DNA of 64,000 nucleotides from Neorhizobium sp. SOG26. Lineage in GTDB: Bacteria; Pseudomonadota; Alphaproteobacteria; Rhizobiales; Rhizobiaceae. Positions 38,044 to 47,303 of this stretch are shown here, one piece after another. A program made the translations under genes and the position numbers. The notes under the pieces are model-generated. The model had not been told where the DNA came from and did no database searches. It saw only the letters and a list, made by a program, of their open reading frames with translations. Position 1 is the first letter of the stretch, and each line of letters begins with the position of its first letter. The DNA is taken from contig NZ_CP025512.1 of NCBI RefSeq assembly GCF_003491345.1, forward strand, positions 868,001 to 932,000. Direction: 5' to 3'.

Positions 38044-39234
38044 ATGACTGAACACAACGTTCGCAACTTTACGATCAACTTCGGCCCGGAGCATCCTTCC
38101 GCGCACGGCGTTCTGCGACTTGTTCTGGAACTGGATGGTGAGATCGTCGAACGCGTCGATCCGCATATCGGGCTCCTGCATCGCGGCACAGAAAAGCTGA
38201 TGGAGTCGAAGACCTATCTGCAGGCGCTTCCTTACCTGGACCGGCTCGATTACGTCGCGCCGATGAACCAGGAGCATGCCTACTGTCTGGCGATCGAAAA
38301 GCTGCTCAAGCTCGAGGTTCCGATCCGCGGCCAGCTGATTCGTGTCCTTTATTCGGAAATCGGCCGCCTTCTCAGCCACATCATGAACGTCACCACCCAG
38401 GCCATGGACATCGGCGCCATGACGCCGCCGGTCTGGGGCTTTGAAGAGCGCGAGAAGCTGATGAGCTTCTACGAGCGCGCTTCGGGTGCGCGCATGCACG
38501 CTGCCTATTTCCGTCCGGGTGGCGTCCACCAGGATCTCCCGCCGGAGCTGGTCGAGGACATCGGCAACTGGTGCGATCCGTTCCTGAAGGTGCTGGACGA
38601 CATCGAGGCGCTGCTGACCGACAACCGCATCTTCAAGCAGCGTAACGTCGATATCGGCGTGATCTCGCTTGCCGATGCATGGAGCTGGGGCTTCTCCGGC
38701 GTGCTCGTGCGCGGCTCCGGCGCTGCCTGGGACCTGCGTCGTGCGCAGCCCTACGAATGCTACAGCGAAATGGATTTCGACATTCCGGTCGGCAAGAACG
38801 GCGACTGCTATGACCGCTACCTGATCCGCATGCTGGAAATGCGCGAGTCGGTGAAGATCATGAAGCAGTGCGTCAACCGGCTGCTTGGCAGCGAGCGCAC
38901 CGGACCGGTCTCCTCGGTGGACGGCAAGGTCGTACCGCCGAAGCGTGGCGAGATGAAGCGTTCGATGGAAGCGCTGATCCACCACTTCAAGCTCTACACG
39001 GAAGGCTTCCACGTGCCGGCCGGCGAAGTTTATGCGGCCGTCGAGGCGCCGAAGGGCGAATTCGGCGTCTACCTCGTCGCTGATGGCACCAACAAGCCGT
39101 ACCGTGTCAAGCTGCGCGCTCCGGGCTTCGCCCACCTTCAGGCGATGGACTACATGTGCAAGAAGCACCAGCTCGCCGACGTGACGGCGGTTCTGGGCTC
39201 GCTCGACATCGTGTTCGGTGAGGTGGATCGCTGA
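38044..39234 (+). CDS. nuoD: NADH-quinone oxidoreductase subunit D
   Basis: NuoD forms most of the quinone-binding pocket with NuoB. The 396-residue protein shows [20 protein letters not shown] (pocket His), [20 protein letters not shown] with the pocket Tyr, and the end [20 protein letters not shown] then [16 protein letters not shown] lies upstream of ATG 38044. The stop TGA shares its A with the start of the next small gene. Confidence 0.97.
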   Translation: MTEHNVRNFTINFGPEHPSAHGVLRLVLELDGEIVERVDPHIGLLHRGTEKLMESKTYLQALPYLDRLDYVAPMNQEHAYCLAIEKLLKLEVPIRGQLIRVLYSEIGRLLSHIMNVTTQAMDIGAMTPPVWGFEEREKLMSFYERASGARMHAAYFRPGGVHQDLPPELVEDIGNWCDPFLKVLDDIEALLTDNRIFKQRNVDIGVISLADAWSWGFSGVLVRGSGAAWDLRRAQPYECYSEMDFDIPVGKNGDCYDRYLIRMLEMRESVKIMKQCVNRLLGSERTGPVSSVDGKVVPPKRGEMKRSMEALIHHFKLYTEGFHVPAGEVYAAVEAPKGEFGVYLVADGTNKPYRVKLRAPGFAHLQAMDYMCKKHQLADVTAVLGSLDIVFGEVDR

Positions 39235-39500
39235 TGATCCGCACCATCGCCCTGATCTCCGCTCTGCTCGTGGGCTCGACCGCTGCGCTTGCGCAGGACG
39301 GCGAACTTGCGCCGCCGGTCGGCAGCTCAACGGCAAGTGCGGGCTCCAAGTCCATGGGTGATCTCGTTTCGCAGGGTTACGAGATCAAGGCCTCGGTTCA
39401 GAGCGGAACCAAGGTCATTGTGTTCATGCAGAAAGACAAGTCTGCCTACGCTTGCGAATTCGTGACCGTCACGAGATCGCGGTGTGGATCCGTAAACTGA
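39234..39500 (+). CDS. Small secreted protein of unknown function inside the nuo operon
   Basis: The 88-residue product has a clear Sec signal peptide ([20 protein letters not shown], cleavage after AQA-like ALA-QD) and a mature domain of about 67 residues ending VTVTRSRCGSVN with two cysteines (SAYACEF and SRCGS), which could form a disulfide in the periplasm. The start overlaps the nuoD stop by one base, and nuoE follows 16 bases later, so it must be co-expressed with complex I. I do not recognise a function; a similar small frame sits here in other rhizobial nuo operons as far as I recall. Confidence 0.8.
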   Translation: MIRTIALISALLVGSTAALAQDGELAPPVGSSTASAGSKSMGDLVSQGYEIKASVQSGTKVIVFMQKDKSAYACEFVTVTRSRCGSVN

Positions 39501-39516
39501 TAAGGCGTGGAAAAGA

Positions 39517-40443
39517 ATGTCCGTTCGTCGATTAGCCGAAGACCAGGTGCAGCCGGCAGCATTCGCGTTCAATGACGAGAATGCCGTCTGGGCCGAGGCA
39601 ACGATCAGGAAATACCCGGCAGGGCGGCAGCAGTCTGCCGTGATCCCGCTGTTGATGCGGGCGCAGGAGCAGGACGGTTGGGTCACCAAGGCTTGCATCG
39701 AATATGTTGCAAACCGCCTGGAGATGCCGTTCATCCGCGTTCTCGAAGTCGCGACATTCTACACGCAGTTCCAGCTGAAGCCGGTCGGCAAGCGCGCCCA
39801 TATCCAGGTCTGCGGCACGACGCCTTGCATGCTGCGCGGTGCAGAAGACCTGATGAAGGTCTGTCAGCGCAAGATCCACCACGATCCGCTCGAGCTCAAC
39901 GCCGACGGGACCCTCTCCTGGGAAGAAGTGGAATGTCAGGGCGCATGCGTAAATGCGCCGATGGTCATCATCTTCAAGGATGCCTATGAAGATCTGACGC
40001 CGGAGCGTCTTGAAGAAATCATCGACGCCTTCGAAGCTGGCCGCGGCGACGAGATCAAGCCCGGCCCGCAGATCGACCGCTATTTCTCCGCACCGGAAGG
40101 TGGCCCGCAGACGCTTCTGGAAGACGTAAAGCCGGTTCGCACGAACCTTGAGCCGCAGCCGACGGCGGATGAGGGAGCAACCATGCCGCCCGCCGAAGCC
40201 GGCCGTCCGAAGGACACCGCAACGGAAGTCAATCCGGCCGTCAAGACGCCGGTTACCGACAAGGAAGGTGCCAAGGCTCAGGCGAAGGCCGCCGAACAGC
40301 AGCCGTTGTCCGCTACCGCCAAGAGCGAGCCTGATCCGAAGAGCGCCGGCAGCGCCGCCGAGGGAGCACCGCCGGAGCCCGGCGCCGTTTCCGGCGACCT
40401 AAAGCCGAAGCGCTCGCGCAAGAAGACGGAGAAAGACACGTGA
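39517..40443 (+). CDS. nuoE: NADH-quinone oxidoreductase subunit E with long C-terminal tail
   Basis: NuoE is the 24-kDa subunit that binds the [2Fe-2S] cluster N1a next to NuoF. The thioredoxin-like core has cluster ligands Cys99 and Cys104 (CGTTPCMLRG), Cys140 and Cys144 (CQGACVNAP). The core ends near residue 195, and about 110 further residues are Pro/Ala/Lys-rich and low in complexity, ending KPKRSRKKTEKDT. The usual length is about 165-240, so the 308 residues are at the long end. A short frame overlaps its stop codon. Confidence 0.95.
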   Translation: MSVRRLAEDQVQPAAFAFNDENAVWAEATIRKYPAGRQQSAVIPLLMRAQEQDGWVTKACIEYVANRLEMPFIRVLEVATFYTQFQLKPVGKRAHIQVCGTTPCMLRGAEDLMKVCQRKIHHDPLELNADGTLSWEEVECQGACVNAPMVIIFKDAYEDLTPERLEEIIDAFEAGRGDEIKPGPQIDRYFSAPEGGPQTLLEDVKPVRTNLEPQPTADEGATMPPAEAGRPKDTATEVNPAVKTPVTDKEGAKAQAKAAEQQPLSATAKSEPDPKSAGSAAEGAPPEPGAVSGDLKPKRSRKKTEKDT

Positions 40444-40538
40444 TGGTTGCTCCGAATATTGCCGCAACGCTCGCAGGCGCCGCCAATCCGGTTTATATGG
40501 ACGGGCGCCTCGACCTAATCGCAGAATCGGCGGAATAA
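40443..40538 (+). CDS. 31-codon reading frame between nuoE and nuoF
   Basis: ATG 40443 shares its A with the nuoE stop TGA, and the frame ends at TAA 40536-40538, 3 bases before the nuoF ATG. It begins MVAPNIAATLAGAANPVYMD and ends DLIAESAE. The spacing (stop-start overlap on one side, three bases on the other) is what a coupled gene looks like, and codon use is like its neighbours. It could be a real microprotein or simply a coupling leader for nuoF. No family is recognised. Confidence 0.45.
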   Translation: MVAPNIAATLAGAANPVYMDGRLDLIAESAE

Positions 40539-40541
40539 GCC

Positions 40542-41846
40542 ATGCTTAAAGACCAGGATCGCATCTTCACCAATATCTACGGCCTCAAGGACAAGTCCTT
40601 GAAGGGCGCGATGAGCCGTGGCCACTGGGATGGCACCAAGCAGATTCTCGAAAAGGGCCGGGACTGGATCATCAACGAGATGAAGGCGTCCGGCCTTCGC
40701 GGTCGCGGCGGCGCAGGCTTCCCGACCGGTCTCAAGTGGTCCTTCATGCCGAAGGAATCGGACGGCCGTCCGCACTACCTCGTCGTCAACGCCGACGAAT
40801 CCGAACCCGGTACCTGCAAGGACCGCGATATCATGCGCCACGATCCGCATACGCTGATCGAAGGCTGCGTGATCGCCGGTTTCGCCATGGGTGCCCACAC
40901 CGCCTACATTTATGTGCGCGGCGAATACATGCGCGAGCGCGAAGCGCTGCAGGCCGCCATCGATGAATGTTATGACGCAGGTCTGCTTGGCCCGAACAAC
41001 AAGAACGGCTGGGACTTCGACATCTACGTCCACCATGGCGCCGGCGCTTACATCTGCGGTGAAGAAACCGCGCTGCTCGAAAGCCTGGAAGGCAAGAAGG
41101 GCCAGCCGCGCCTGAAGCCGCCGTTCCCGGCCAACATGGGCCTTTATGGCTGCCCGACCACGGTCAACAACGTCGAATCGATCGCTGTTGCCCCGACCAT
41201 CCTGCGCCGCGGCGCCGGCTGGTTCTCGTCGATCGGCCGCCCGAACAATGTCGGCACCAAGCTGTTCATGATCTCCGGCCACGTCAACAAGCCGTGCACG
41301 GTCGAAGAAGCCATGGGCATCCCGTTCCGCGAGCTGATCGACAAGCATGCCGGCGGCATCCGCGGCGGCTGGGATAACCTGCTCGCCGTCATCCCGGGCG
41401 GCGCTTCCTGTCCGGTCATCCGCGGCGAGGACATGGGCGACGCGATCATGGACTTCGACGGCATGCGCGACAAGAAGTCGTCCTTCGGTACGGCCGCCGT
41501 CATCGTCATGGACAAGTCGACCGACATCATCAAGGCGATCGCCCGCCTGTCGCAGTTCTTCAAGCATGAAAGCTGCGGCCAGTGCACGCCGTGCCGCGAA
41601 GGCACCGGCTGGATGTGGCGCGTCATGGAGCGCATGGTGAAGGGCAATGCCCAGAAGCGCGAAATCGACATGCTGTTCCAGGTCACCAAGCAGATCGAAG
41701 GCCACACCATCTGCGCGCTCGGCGACGCGGCTGCATGGCCGGTCCAGGGCCTGATCCGGAACTTCCGTGACGAGATCGAAGCACGCATCGACCAGTACAC
41801 CCACAACGCCACGGCGCAGGGCGCCGTCATGGAAGCTGCGGAGTAA
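40542..41846 (+). CDS. nuoF: NADH-quinone oxidoreductase subunit F
   Basis: NuoF oxidises NADH and holds FMN and the [4Fe-4S] cluster N3. The 434-residue protein has [16 protein letters not shown] (NADH/FMN site), [15 protein letters not shown] and the cluster ligands Cys345, Cys348, Cys351 ([14 protein letters not shown]) and Cys391 ([10 protein letters not shown]). It follows the 31-codon frame after three bases. The length is normal. Confidence 0.97.
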   Translation: MLKDQDRIFTNIYGLKDKSLKGAMSRGHWDGTKQILEKGRDWIINEMKASGLRGRGGAGFPTGLKWSFMPKESDGRPHYLVVNADESEPGTCKDRDIMRHDPHTLIEGCVIAGFAMGAHTAYIYVRGEYMREREALQAAIDECYDAGLLGPNNKNGWDFDIYVHHGAGAYICGEETALLESLEGKKGQPRLKPPFPANMGLYGCPTTVNNVESIAVAPTILRRGAGWFSSIGRPNNVGTKLFMISGHVNKPCTVEEAMGIPFRELIDKHAGGIRGGWDNLLAVIPGGASCPVIRGEDMGDAIMDFDGMRDKKSSFGTAAVIVMDKSTDIIKAIARLSQFFKHESCGQCTPCREGTGWMWRVMERMVKGNAQKREIDMLFQVTKQIEGHTICALGDAAAWPVQGLIRNFRDEIEARIDQYTHNATAQGAVMEAAE

Positions 41847-41851
41847 GCACC

Positions 41852-42475
41852 GTGATCACCAGCGGCAACGAACGGAATCGGGAGGCGAAGGATCGTTCGG
41901 CGCCTGATTCCGCGCGTCTGCCGTTTGCCGATGCGGCGCATTTTTCCGAAGCGCTGGCGAACAACCCGTTCCTGGCACAGCCCGCTGCTGCCATGGCCGC
42001 GGCCACCGCGATCGGCTTCGGTTTTGCGAGCCAGATGGCGAACGCCTTCTTCGGCGTGATGCAGACGGCGCTTGAGGCGACCAACCGGCAGGCGCCGGTA
42101 ACGCCCGAGGTTCGCCCGTCGCCGCGTAGGGAACCTGTCGCGCCGACCACGCCCGAGGTGACCGGAACGGTCGTGAAGGCAAAGGCGCCGGTCCGGAAGA
42201 AGGCTGAACAGCCTGCGGCTGTTGCGGTAAAGCCGAAGAGCGAAGCGGCGCAGAAGGCCAGGACTGACAGACGCGGCGCGGGAAGCGACCTCAAGCGCAT
42301 ATCCGGCATCGGTCCGAAGCTTGAAACGGTGCTGAAGGGCAAGGGCGTCGTAAACATCGCCCATATCGCGGCATGGACGGATGAAGATGTTGCCCGGTTC
42401 GAGCAGGAACTGGGACTTGAAGGGCGGATTGGCCGGGACGATTGGGTCGGCCAGGCAAAGGCTCTGGTGAAGTAA
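41852..42475 (+). CDS. Helix-hairpin-helix protein between nuoF and nuoG
   Basis: The 207-residue product has three parts: an N-terminal Ala-rich helical region with a phasin-like look (NPFLAQPAAAMAAATAIGFG), a Pro/Lys/Val-rich linker, and a C-terminal helix-hairpin-helix domain (LKRISGIGPKLETVLKGKG; DDWVGQAKALVK), often annotated as a flap-endonuclease-like or COG3743 domain. Such domains usually bind DNA or ribosomal/acidic partners. No nuclease residues are seen. It starts at GTG 41852, 5 bases after nuoF, with GGAG upstream. A role in complex I assembly is possible but unproven. Confidence 0.78.
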   Translation: MITSGNERNREAKDRSAPDSARLPFADAAHFSEALANNPFLAQPAAAMAAATAIGFGFASQMANAFFGVMQTALEATNRQAPVTPEVRPSPRREPVAPTTPEVTGTVVKAKAPVRKKAEQPAAVAVKPKSEAAQKARTDRRGAGSDLKRISGIGPKLETVLKGKGVVNIAHIAAWTDEDVARFEQELGLEGRIGRDDWVGQAKALVK

Positions 42476-42535
42476 GAGATTATCTCCCTTGGCTGATCCA
42501 GCCCAAGGGGAGGAACTAAGGACGTAAGTGAGACG

Positions 42536-44617
42536 ATGGTTAAGCTGAAGGTAGACGGCAAAGAGATCGAGGTTCCGGACCATTTCACGCTGCTCCAGGC
42601 ATGCGAGGAAGCCGGCGCCGAGGTTCCGCGCTTTTGTTTTCACGAGCGTCTGTCGGTGGCAGGCAACTGCCGCATGTGCCTCATTGAAGTGAAGGGTGGC
42701 CCGCCGAAGCCGGCAGCCTCCTGCGCCATGGGCGTGCGCGATATCCGCGGCGGCCCGAACGGCGAACTTCCGGAAGTCTTCACCAACACGCCGATGGTCA
42801 AGAAGGCCCGGGAAGGCGTGATGGAATTCCTGCTCATCAACCACCCGCTGGATTGCCCGATCTGCGACCAGGGTGGCGAATGCGACCTGCAGGACCAGGC
42901 GATGGCCTTCGGCATCGATTCCTCGCGCTATACCGAAAACAAGCGCGCCGTCGAAGACAAGTACATCGGCCCGCTCGTCAAGACCGTGATGAACCGCTGC
43001 ATCCACTGCACGCGTTGCGTCCGTTTCACGACGGAAGTGGGCGGTATTTCCGAGCTTGGCCTCATCGGCCGCGGCGAAGATGCCGAAATCACCACCTATC
43101 TCGAACACGCGATGACGTCGGAACTGCAGGGCAACGTCATCGACCTTTGCCCGGTCGGTGCTCTGACCTCGCGTCCCTTCGCCTTCACCGCCCGCCCGTG
43201 GGAACTCGGCAAGACCGAATCGATCGACGTCATGGATGCGCTCGGCTCGGCCATCCGCGTCGATACCCGTGGCCGCGAAGTGATGCGCATCATGCCGCGC
43301 GTCAACGAGCAGGTGAACGAGGAGTGGATCTCCGACAAGACCCGCTTCATCTGGGATGGCCTGAAGACCCAGCGCCTCGACCGTCCTTACGTCCGCAAGG
43401 ACGGCCGCCTGCAGGCTGCCACCTGGCGTGAAGCCTTTGGCGCCATCCAGGCAGCGGTCGCTGGCACGACCCCCGACAAGATCGGCGCGATCGCCGGTGA
43501 TCTTGCCGCTGTTGAAGAAATGTACGCGCTCAGGGAGCTCATCCGTTCGCTTGGATCGGAAAACCTCGACTGTCGCCAGGACGGGACGGCGCTTGATCCG
43601 TCGCTCGGTCGTGCAAGCTACATCTTCAACCCGACCATCGAAGGTATCGAGCAGGCCGGCGCGCTGCTGCTGATTGGCGCCAACCCGCGCCTCGAAGCAG
43701 CCGTCCTCAACGCCCGTATCCGCAAACGCTGGCGCCGTGGCAACTTCCCGATCGGCGTGATCGGCGAAGCAAGCGAACTGCGTTATGCCTATGAATATCT
43801 CGGCGCAGGTCCGGACACGCTGTCCGAGCTTTCCTCCGGAGCCAACAGCTTCGTCGACAAGCTGCGCGGCGCACAGAACCCGATGATCATCGTAGGGCAG
43901 GGGGCTCTGGCCCGTCCGGATGGCGCAGCGATCCTTGCTGCCGCTGCCCAGCTCGCCGGTTCTGTTGGCGCATTGACGGAAGAGTGGAATGGCTTCGGCG
44001 TGCTCCACACCGCCGCTGCACGTGTAGGCGGCCTCGATCTCGGCTTCGTGCCGGGTGCGAACGGCGCGGATGCCGCCACCCAGCTCGCCACCATGGACGT
44101 CCTCTTCCTGCTCGGCGCCGATGAACTCGACTTCACCCGCAAGGGCGCGAAGTTCACCGTCTATATCGGCAGCCACGGCGATGCCGGCGCACACCATGCA
44201 GACGTGATCCTGCCGGGCGCTGCCTATACCGAAAAGTCCGGGACCTGGGTCAACACCGAAGGCCGCGTCCAGATGGGCAACCGCGCTGGTTTTGCGCCGG
44301 GCGAGGCACGTGAAGACTGGGCCATCCTTCGCGCCCTGTCGGACGTTCTCGGCAAGAAGCTGCCATTTGATTCGCTGCAGGCTCTGCGTGCGGCGCTCTA
44401 CGCAGCGCACCCGCATTTCGCCGATATTGACGAGATTGCCGCTGGCTCCGTGAATGAAATTGCCGCACTCGGCCAAAAAGCCGGTGAGATGACGAAGTCC
44501 GGGTTTGCGTCGCCGATCAAAGACTTCTATTTGACGAACCCAATCGCGCGCGCTTCTGCCGTCATGGCGGAATGCTCCGCGTTGGCCCGCAACAATTTCC
44601 AGGCTGCGGCGGAGTAA
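42536..44617 (+). CDS. nuoG: NADH-quinone oxidoreductase subunit G
   Basis: NuoG is the 75-kDa subunit carrying clusters N1b, N4 and N5. The 693-residue protein has the N-terminal [2Fe-2S] ferredoxin ligands ([25 protein letters not shown]), the His/Cys3 and Cys4 clusters ([23 protein letters not shown]) and a molybdopterin-oxidoreductase-like C-terminal domain lacking the cofactor. A small hairpin (42484-42512) lies in the 60-base gap upstream. The length is typical. Confidence 0.97.
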   Translation: MVKLKVDGKEIEVPDHFTLLQACEEAGAEVPRFCFHERLSVAGNCRMCLIEVKGGPPKPAASCAMGVRDIRGGPNGELPEVFTNTPMVKKAREGVMEFLLINHPLDCPICDQGGECDLQDQAMAFGIDSSRYTENKRAVEDKYIGPLVKTVMNRCIHCTRCVRFTTEVGGISELGLIGRGEDAEITTYLEHAMTSELQGNVIDLCPVGALTSRPFAFTARPWELGKTESIDVMDALGSAIRVDTRGREVMRIMPRVNEQVNEEWISDKTRFIWDGLKTQRLDRPYVRKDGRLQAATWREAFGAIQAAVAGTTPDKIGAIAGDLAAVEEMYALRELIRSLGSENLDCRQDGTALDPSLGRASYIFNPTIEGIEQAGALLLIGANPRLEAAVLNARIRKRWRRGNFPIGVIGEASELRYAYEYLGAGPDTLSELSSGANSFVDKLRGAQNPMIIVGQGALARPDGAAILAAAAQLAGSVGALTEEWNGFGVLHTAAARVGGLDLGFVPGANGADAATQLATMDVLFLLGADELDFTRKGAKFTVYIGSHGDAGAHHADVILPGAAYTEKSGTWVNTEGRVQMGNRAGFAPGEAREDWAILRALSDVLGKKLPFDSLQALRAALYAAHPHFADIDEIAAGSVNEIAALGQKAGEMTKSGFASPIKDFYLTNPIARASAVMAECSALARNNFQAAAE

Positions 44618-44624
44618 TTTGAAC

Positions 44625-45671
44625 ATGGACTCATTCTTCTCGAGCTACGTCTGGCCGGCGTTGATCATGATTGGGCAGTCGCTGCTGCTGCTGGTCTGCT
44701 TGCTCGTCTTTATCGCCTTCATCCTGCTCGCCGACCGTAAGGTCTGGGCAAACGTGCAGCTGCGCCGCGGTCCAAACGTCGTTGGTCCCTTCGGCCTGTT
44801 CCAGTCGTTCGCCGACCTTTTGAAGTTCATCCTGAAGGAGCCCGTCATTCCGGCTGGCGCCGACAAGATCGTCTTCCTCCTGGCGCCGCTCGTTTCCGTG
44901 ACGCTGGCTCTCGCCACTTGGGCGGTCATCCCGCTCAACGACGGCTGGGCGGTTGCTAACATCAATGTCGGCATCCTCTACGTCTTCGCGATTTCGTCGC
45001 TGGAAGTTTACGGCATCATCATGGGTGGCTGGGCTTCCAACTCCAAGTACCCGTTCCTCGGCGCTCTGCGTTCGGCGGCACAGATGGTGTCCTACGAAGT
45101 CTCGATCGGCTTCGTCATTGTCACCGTCCTGCTTTGCGTCGGCTCGCTGAACCTCACTGACATCGTCTACGCCCAGAAGACGGGCCTCGGCACGATGCTG
45201 GGTCTGCCGAACACCTTCCTCGACTGGCACTGGCTGCCGCTCTTCCCGATGTTCGTGATCTTCTTCATCTCGGGCCTAGCAGAAACCAACCGTCCGCCGT
45301 TCGACCTTCCGGAAGCGGAATCGGAACTGGTTGCCGGTTACATGGTCGAGTATTCGTCCGCTCCGTACATGATGCTGATGCTCGGCGAATATGCCGCCAT
45401 CATGCTCATCTGCTCGCTGACGACGATCCTCTTCCTCGGAGGCTGGCTGCCGCCGTTCGACTTCTGGCTGATCAACTGGGTCCCGGGCATCATCTGGTTC
45501 CTGCTGAAGGTCATCATGGTGTTCTTCGGTATCGCCATGGCGAAGGCGATCGTGCCGCGCTACCGCTACGACCAGCTCATGCGCCTCGGCTGGAAGGTCT
45601 TCCTTCCGCTGTCGCTGATCATGCTGATCATTGTTGCATTTGTTTTGAAGCTGACGGGATGGGCCGGCTGA
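44625..45671 (+). CDS. nuoH: NADH-quinone oxidoreductase subunit H
   Basis: This membrane subunit lies at the base of the quinone channel. The 348-residue protein has about eight helices and signatures [20 protein letters not shown] and [20 protein letters not shown] (conserved quinone-site loop). ATG 44625 ([11 protein letters not shown]) is chosen over TTG 44619. It lies 7 bases after nuoG, with GGAG upstream. Confidence 0.97.
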   Translation: MDSFFSSYVWPALIMIGQSLLLLVCLLVFIAFILLADRKVWANVQLRRGPNVVGPFGLFQSFADLLKFILKEPVIPAGADKIVFLLAPLVSVTLALATWAVIPLNDGWAVANINVGILYVFAISSLEVYGIIMGGWASNSKYPFLGALRSAAQMVSYEVSIGFVIVTVLLCVGSLNLTDIVYAQKTGLGTMLGLPNTFLDWHWLPLFPMFVIFFISGLAETNRPPFDLPEAESELVAGYMVEYSSAPYMMLMLGEYAAIMLICSLTTILFLGGWLPPFDFWLINWVPGIIWFLLKVIMVFFGIAMAKAIVPRYRYDQLMRLGWKVFLPLSLIMLIIVAFVLKLTGWAG

Positions 45672-45711
45672 TGGTGCCATCCTTCACGCTCGGCTTTATC
45701 GGAGAATAACG

Positions 45712-46206
45712 ATGGCTAGTTTGGCCCAAGCCGCCAATTCGCTTTTCCTGAAGGAGTTCGTCAGCGCTTTCGCTCTGGCGTTCAAGTACCTGTTCTTCCG
45801 GCAGAAAGCGACGATCAACTACCCGTTCGAGAAGATGCATTACTCGCCGCGTTTCCGCGGTGAGCATGCGCTGCGCCGTTACCCCAACGGGGAAGAACGC
45901 TGCATCGCCTGCAAGCTGTGCGAAGCGATCTGTCCGGCCCAGGCCATCACCATCGAAGCCGGCCCGCGCCGCAACGATGGCACGCGCCGCACGGTCCGTT
46001 ACGACATCGACATGGTGAAGTGCATTTATTGCGGCTTCTGCCAGGAGGCATGCCCGGTCGACGCGATCGTCGAAGGCCCGAACTTCGAGTTCTCGACGGA
46101 AACCCGCGAAGAGCTTTACTTCGACAAGGCACGGCTTTTGGAAAACGGCGATCGTTGGGAGCGCGAGATTGCACGCAACCTCGCGCTGGACGCGCCCTAC
46201 CGCTGA
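45712..46206 (+). CDS. nuoI: NADH-quinone oxidoreductase subunit I
   Basis: This 8Fe ferredoxin-like subunit holds clusters N6a and N6b in the connecting arm. The 164-residue protein has two CxxCxxCxxxCP motifs: Cys64, 67, 70, 74 ([12 protein letters not shown]) and Cys104, 107, 110, 114 ([12 protein letters not shown]). The ribosome site GGAG precedes ATG 45712. Confidence 0.97.
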   Translation: MASLAQAANSLFLKEFVSAFALAFKYLFFRQKATINYPFEKMHYSPRFRGEHALRRYPNGEERCIACKLCEAICPAQAITIEAGPRRNDGTRRTVRYDIDMVKCIYCGFCQEACPVDAIVEGPNFEFSTETREELYFDKARLLENGDRWEREIARNLALDAPYR

Positions 46207-46221
46207 GGCGGGACGCTTCTT

Positions 46222-46294
46222 CCGGTGAGGCTGCTTCGCAGTGCTTCACCGGCATGATCTGGATGAAATGCCCGGTGAGCATCGGTCCACCGGG
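46222..46294 (+). other. Two stem-loops between nuoI and nuoJ
   Basis: CCGGTGAGGC/GCTTCACCGG (46222-46252) and the perfect 7-bp CCCGGTG/CACCGGG (46271-46294) occupy the only gap over 100 bases inside the nuo operon. Neither has a T tract. They are likely mRNA processing or stability elements that separate the peripheral-arm genes from the proton-pump genes. Confidence 0.5.
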
Positions 46295-46351
46295 TTTCGA
46301 AGGGTAGGGCTCTTGTGCCTTTGCCCGGCTGATGACGGAAAAGGCACCACG

Positions 46352-46966
46352 ATGGGTCTGCAGGCTATCTTCTTTTATCTCTTTGCGTTCGTCGCGGTGG
46401 CGTCGGCGTTCATGGTCATCTCGGCCAAGAACCCGGTCCACTCGGTGCTGTTCCTTATTCTGGTGTTCTTCAACTCCGCCGGTCTTTTTCTGCTGACGGG
46501 GGCTGAGTTCCTGGCGATGATCCTGCTGGTGGTCTACATCGGCGCCGTCGCGGTTCTCTTCCTCTTCGTCGTGATGATGCTGGAAATCGACTTCGCCGAG
46601 TTCCGCTCCGGCGTGCTGCAATATGCACCGATCGGCATCCTGGTCGGCCTCATCGTGGCGGCCGAACTGATCGTCGTCATCGGCGGCAGCGTCATCACGC
46701 CGGAAGCGACCAAGGCGATCACCATGCCGATCCCGAACCCGGCGGTGCGCTCCAACACGGCAGCCCTCGGCGACGTGCTCTACACGAACTACGTCTACTT
46801 CTTCGAAATCGCTGGTCTCGTCCTTCTGGTCGCAATGATCGGAGCCATCGTGCTGACCCTGCGTCACCGCCAGGACGTCAAGCGCCAGAATATTGCCTCT
46901 CAGGTCGCGCGCACGCCCAAGACCGCTGTCGAAGTGGTCAAGGTCAAGCCGGGCCAGGGCATCTGA
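46352..46966 (+). CDS. nuoJ: NADH-quinone oxidoreductase subunit J
   Basis: This membrane-arm subunit has five helices, with the pi-bulge helix near GAEFLAMILLVVYIGAVAVL. The 204-residue product starts at ATG 46352 (MGLQAIFFYLF), the family's normal start; the longer frame from 46241 runs through the hairpins and is rejected. The length fits. Confidence 0.96.
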   Translation: MGLQAIFFYLFAFVAVASAFMVISAKNPVHSVLFLILVFFNSAGLFLLTGAEFLAMILLVVYIGAVAVLFLFVVMMLEIDFAEFRSGVLQYAPIGILVGLIVAAELIVVIGGSVITPEATKAITMPIPNPAVRSNTAALGDVLYTNYVYFFEIAGLVLLVAMIGAIVLTLRHRQDVKRQNIASQVARTPKTAVEVVKVKPGQGI

Positions 46967-46987
46967 GGCGGATAAAGGAACAGGAAA

Positions 46988-47296
46988 ATGGAAATCGGTC
47001 TTTCCCATTATCTCACGGTCGGCGCCATCTTCTTTACGCTTGGCGTGTTCGGCATCTTCCTTAACCGCAGGAACGTCATCATCATCCTGATGTCGATCGA
47101 GCTCATTCTGCTCTCGGTCAACCTCAACATGGTGGCCTTCTCCTCCTACCTGAACGACATCGTCGGCCAGGTATTCGCATTGTTCATTCTGACCGTCGCC
47201 GCTGCGGAAGCCGCCATCGGTCTTGCAATTCTTGTCGTCTTCTACCGTAACCGCGGCTCGATCGCGGTCGAAGACGTCAATATGATGAAGGGCTGA
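46988..47296 (+). CDS. nuoK: NADH-quinone oxidoreductase subunit K
   Basis: This small antiporter-related membrane subunit has three helices and the two conserved glutamates ([23 protein letters not shown]) that belong to the proton path. At 102 residues it has the standard length. AGGAACAGG precedes ATG 46988. Confidence 0.97.
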   Translation: MEIGLSHYLTVGAIFFTLGVFGIFLNRRNVIIILMSIELILLSVNLNMVAFSSYLNDIVGQVFALFILTVAAAEAAIGLAILVVFYRNRGSIAVEDVNMMKG

Positions 47297-47303
47297 TCGG
47301 GTC

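Noticed and set aside
42484..42512. Hairpin before nuoG as a terminator
   Set aside because: The stem (CTCCCTTGG with CCAAGGGGAG) has a bulge and no T tract, and lies inside the nuo operon; at most a processing site.
41144..44626. A 1160-codon open frame on the minus strand across nuoF, the HhH gene and nuoG
   Set aside because: It is the mirror of strongly biased GC-rich codons on the plus strand; the translation shows no domain, is rich in Arg/Ala/His, and crosses three well-supported genes.
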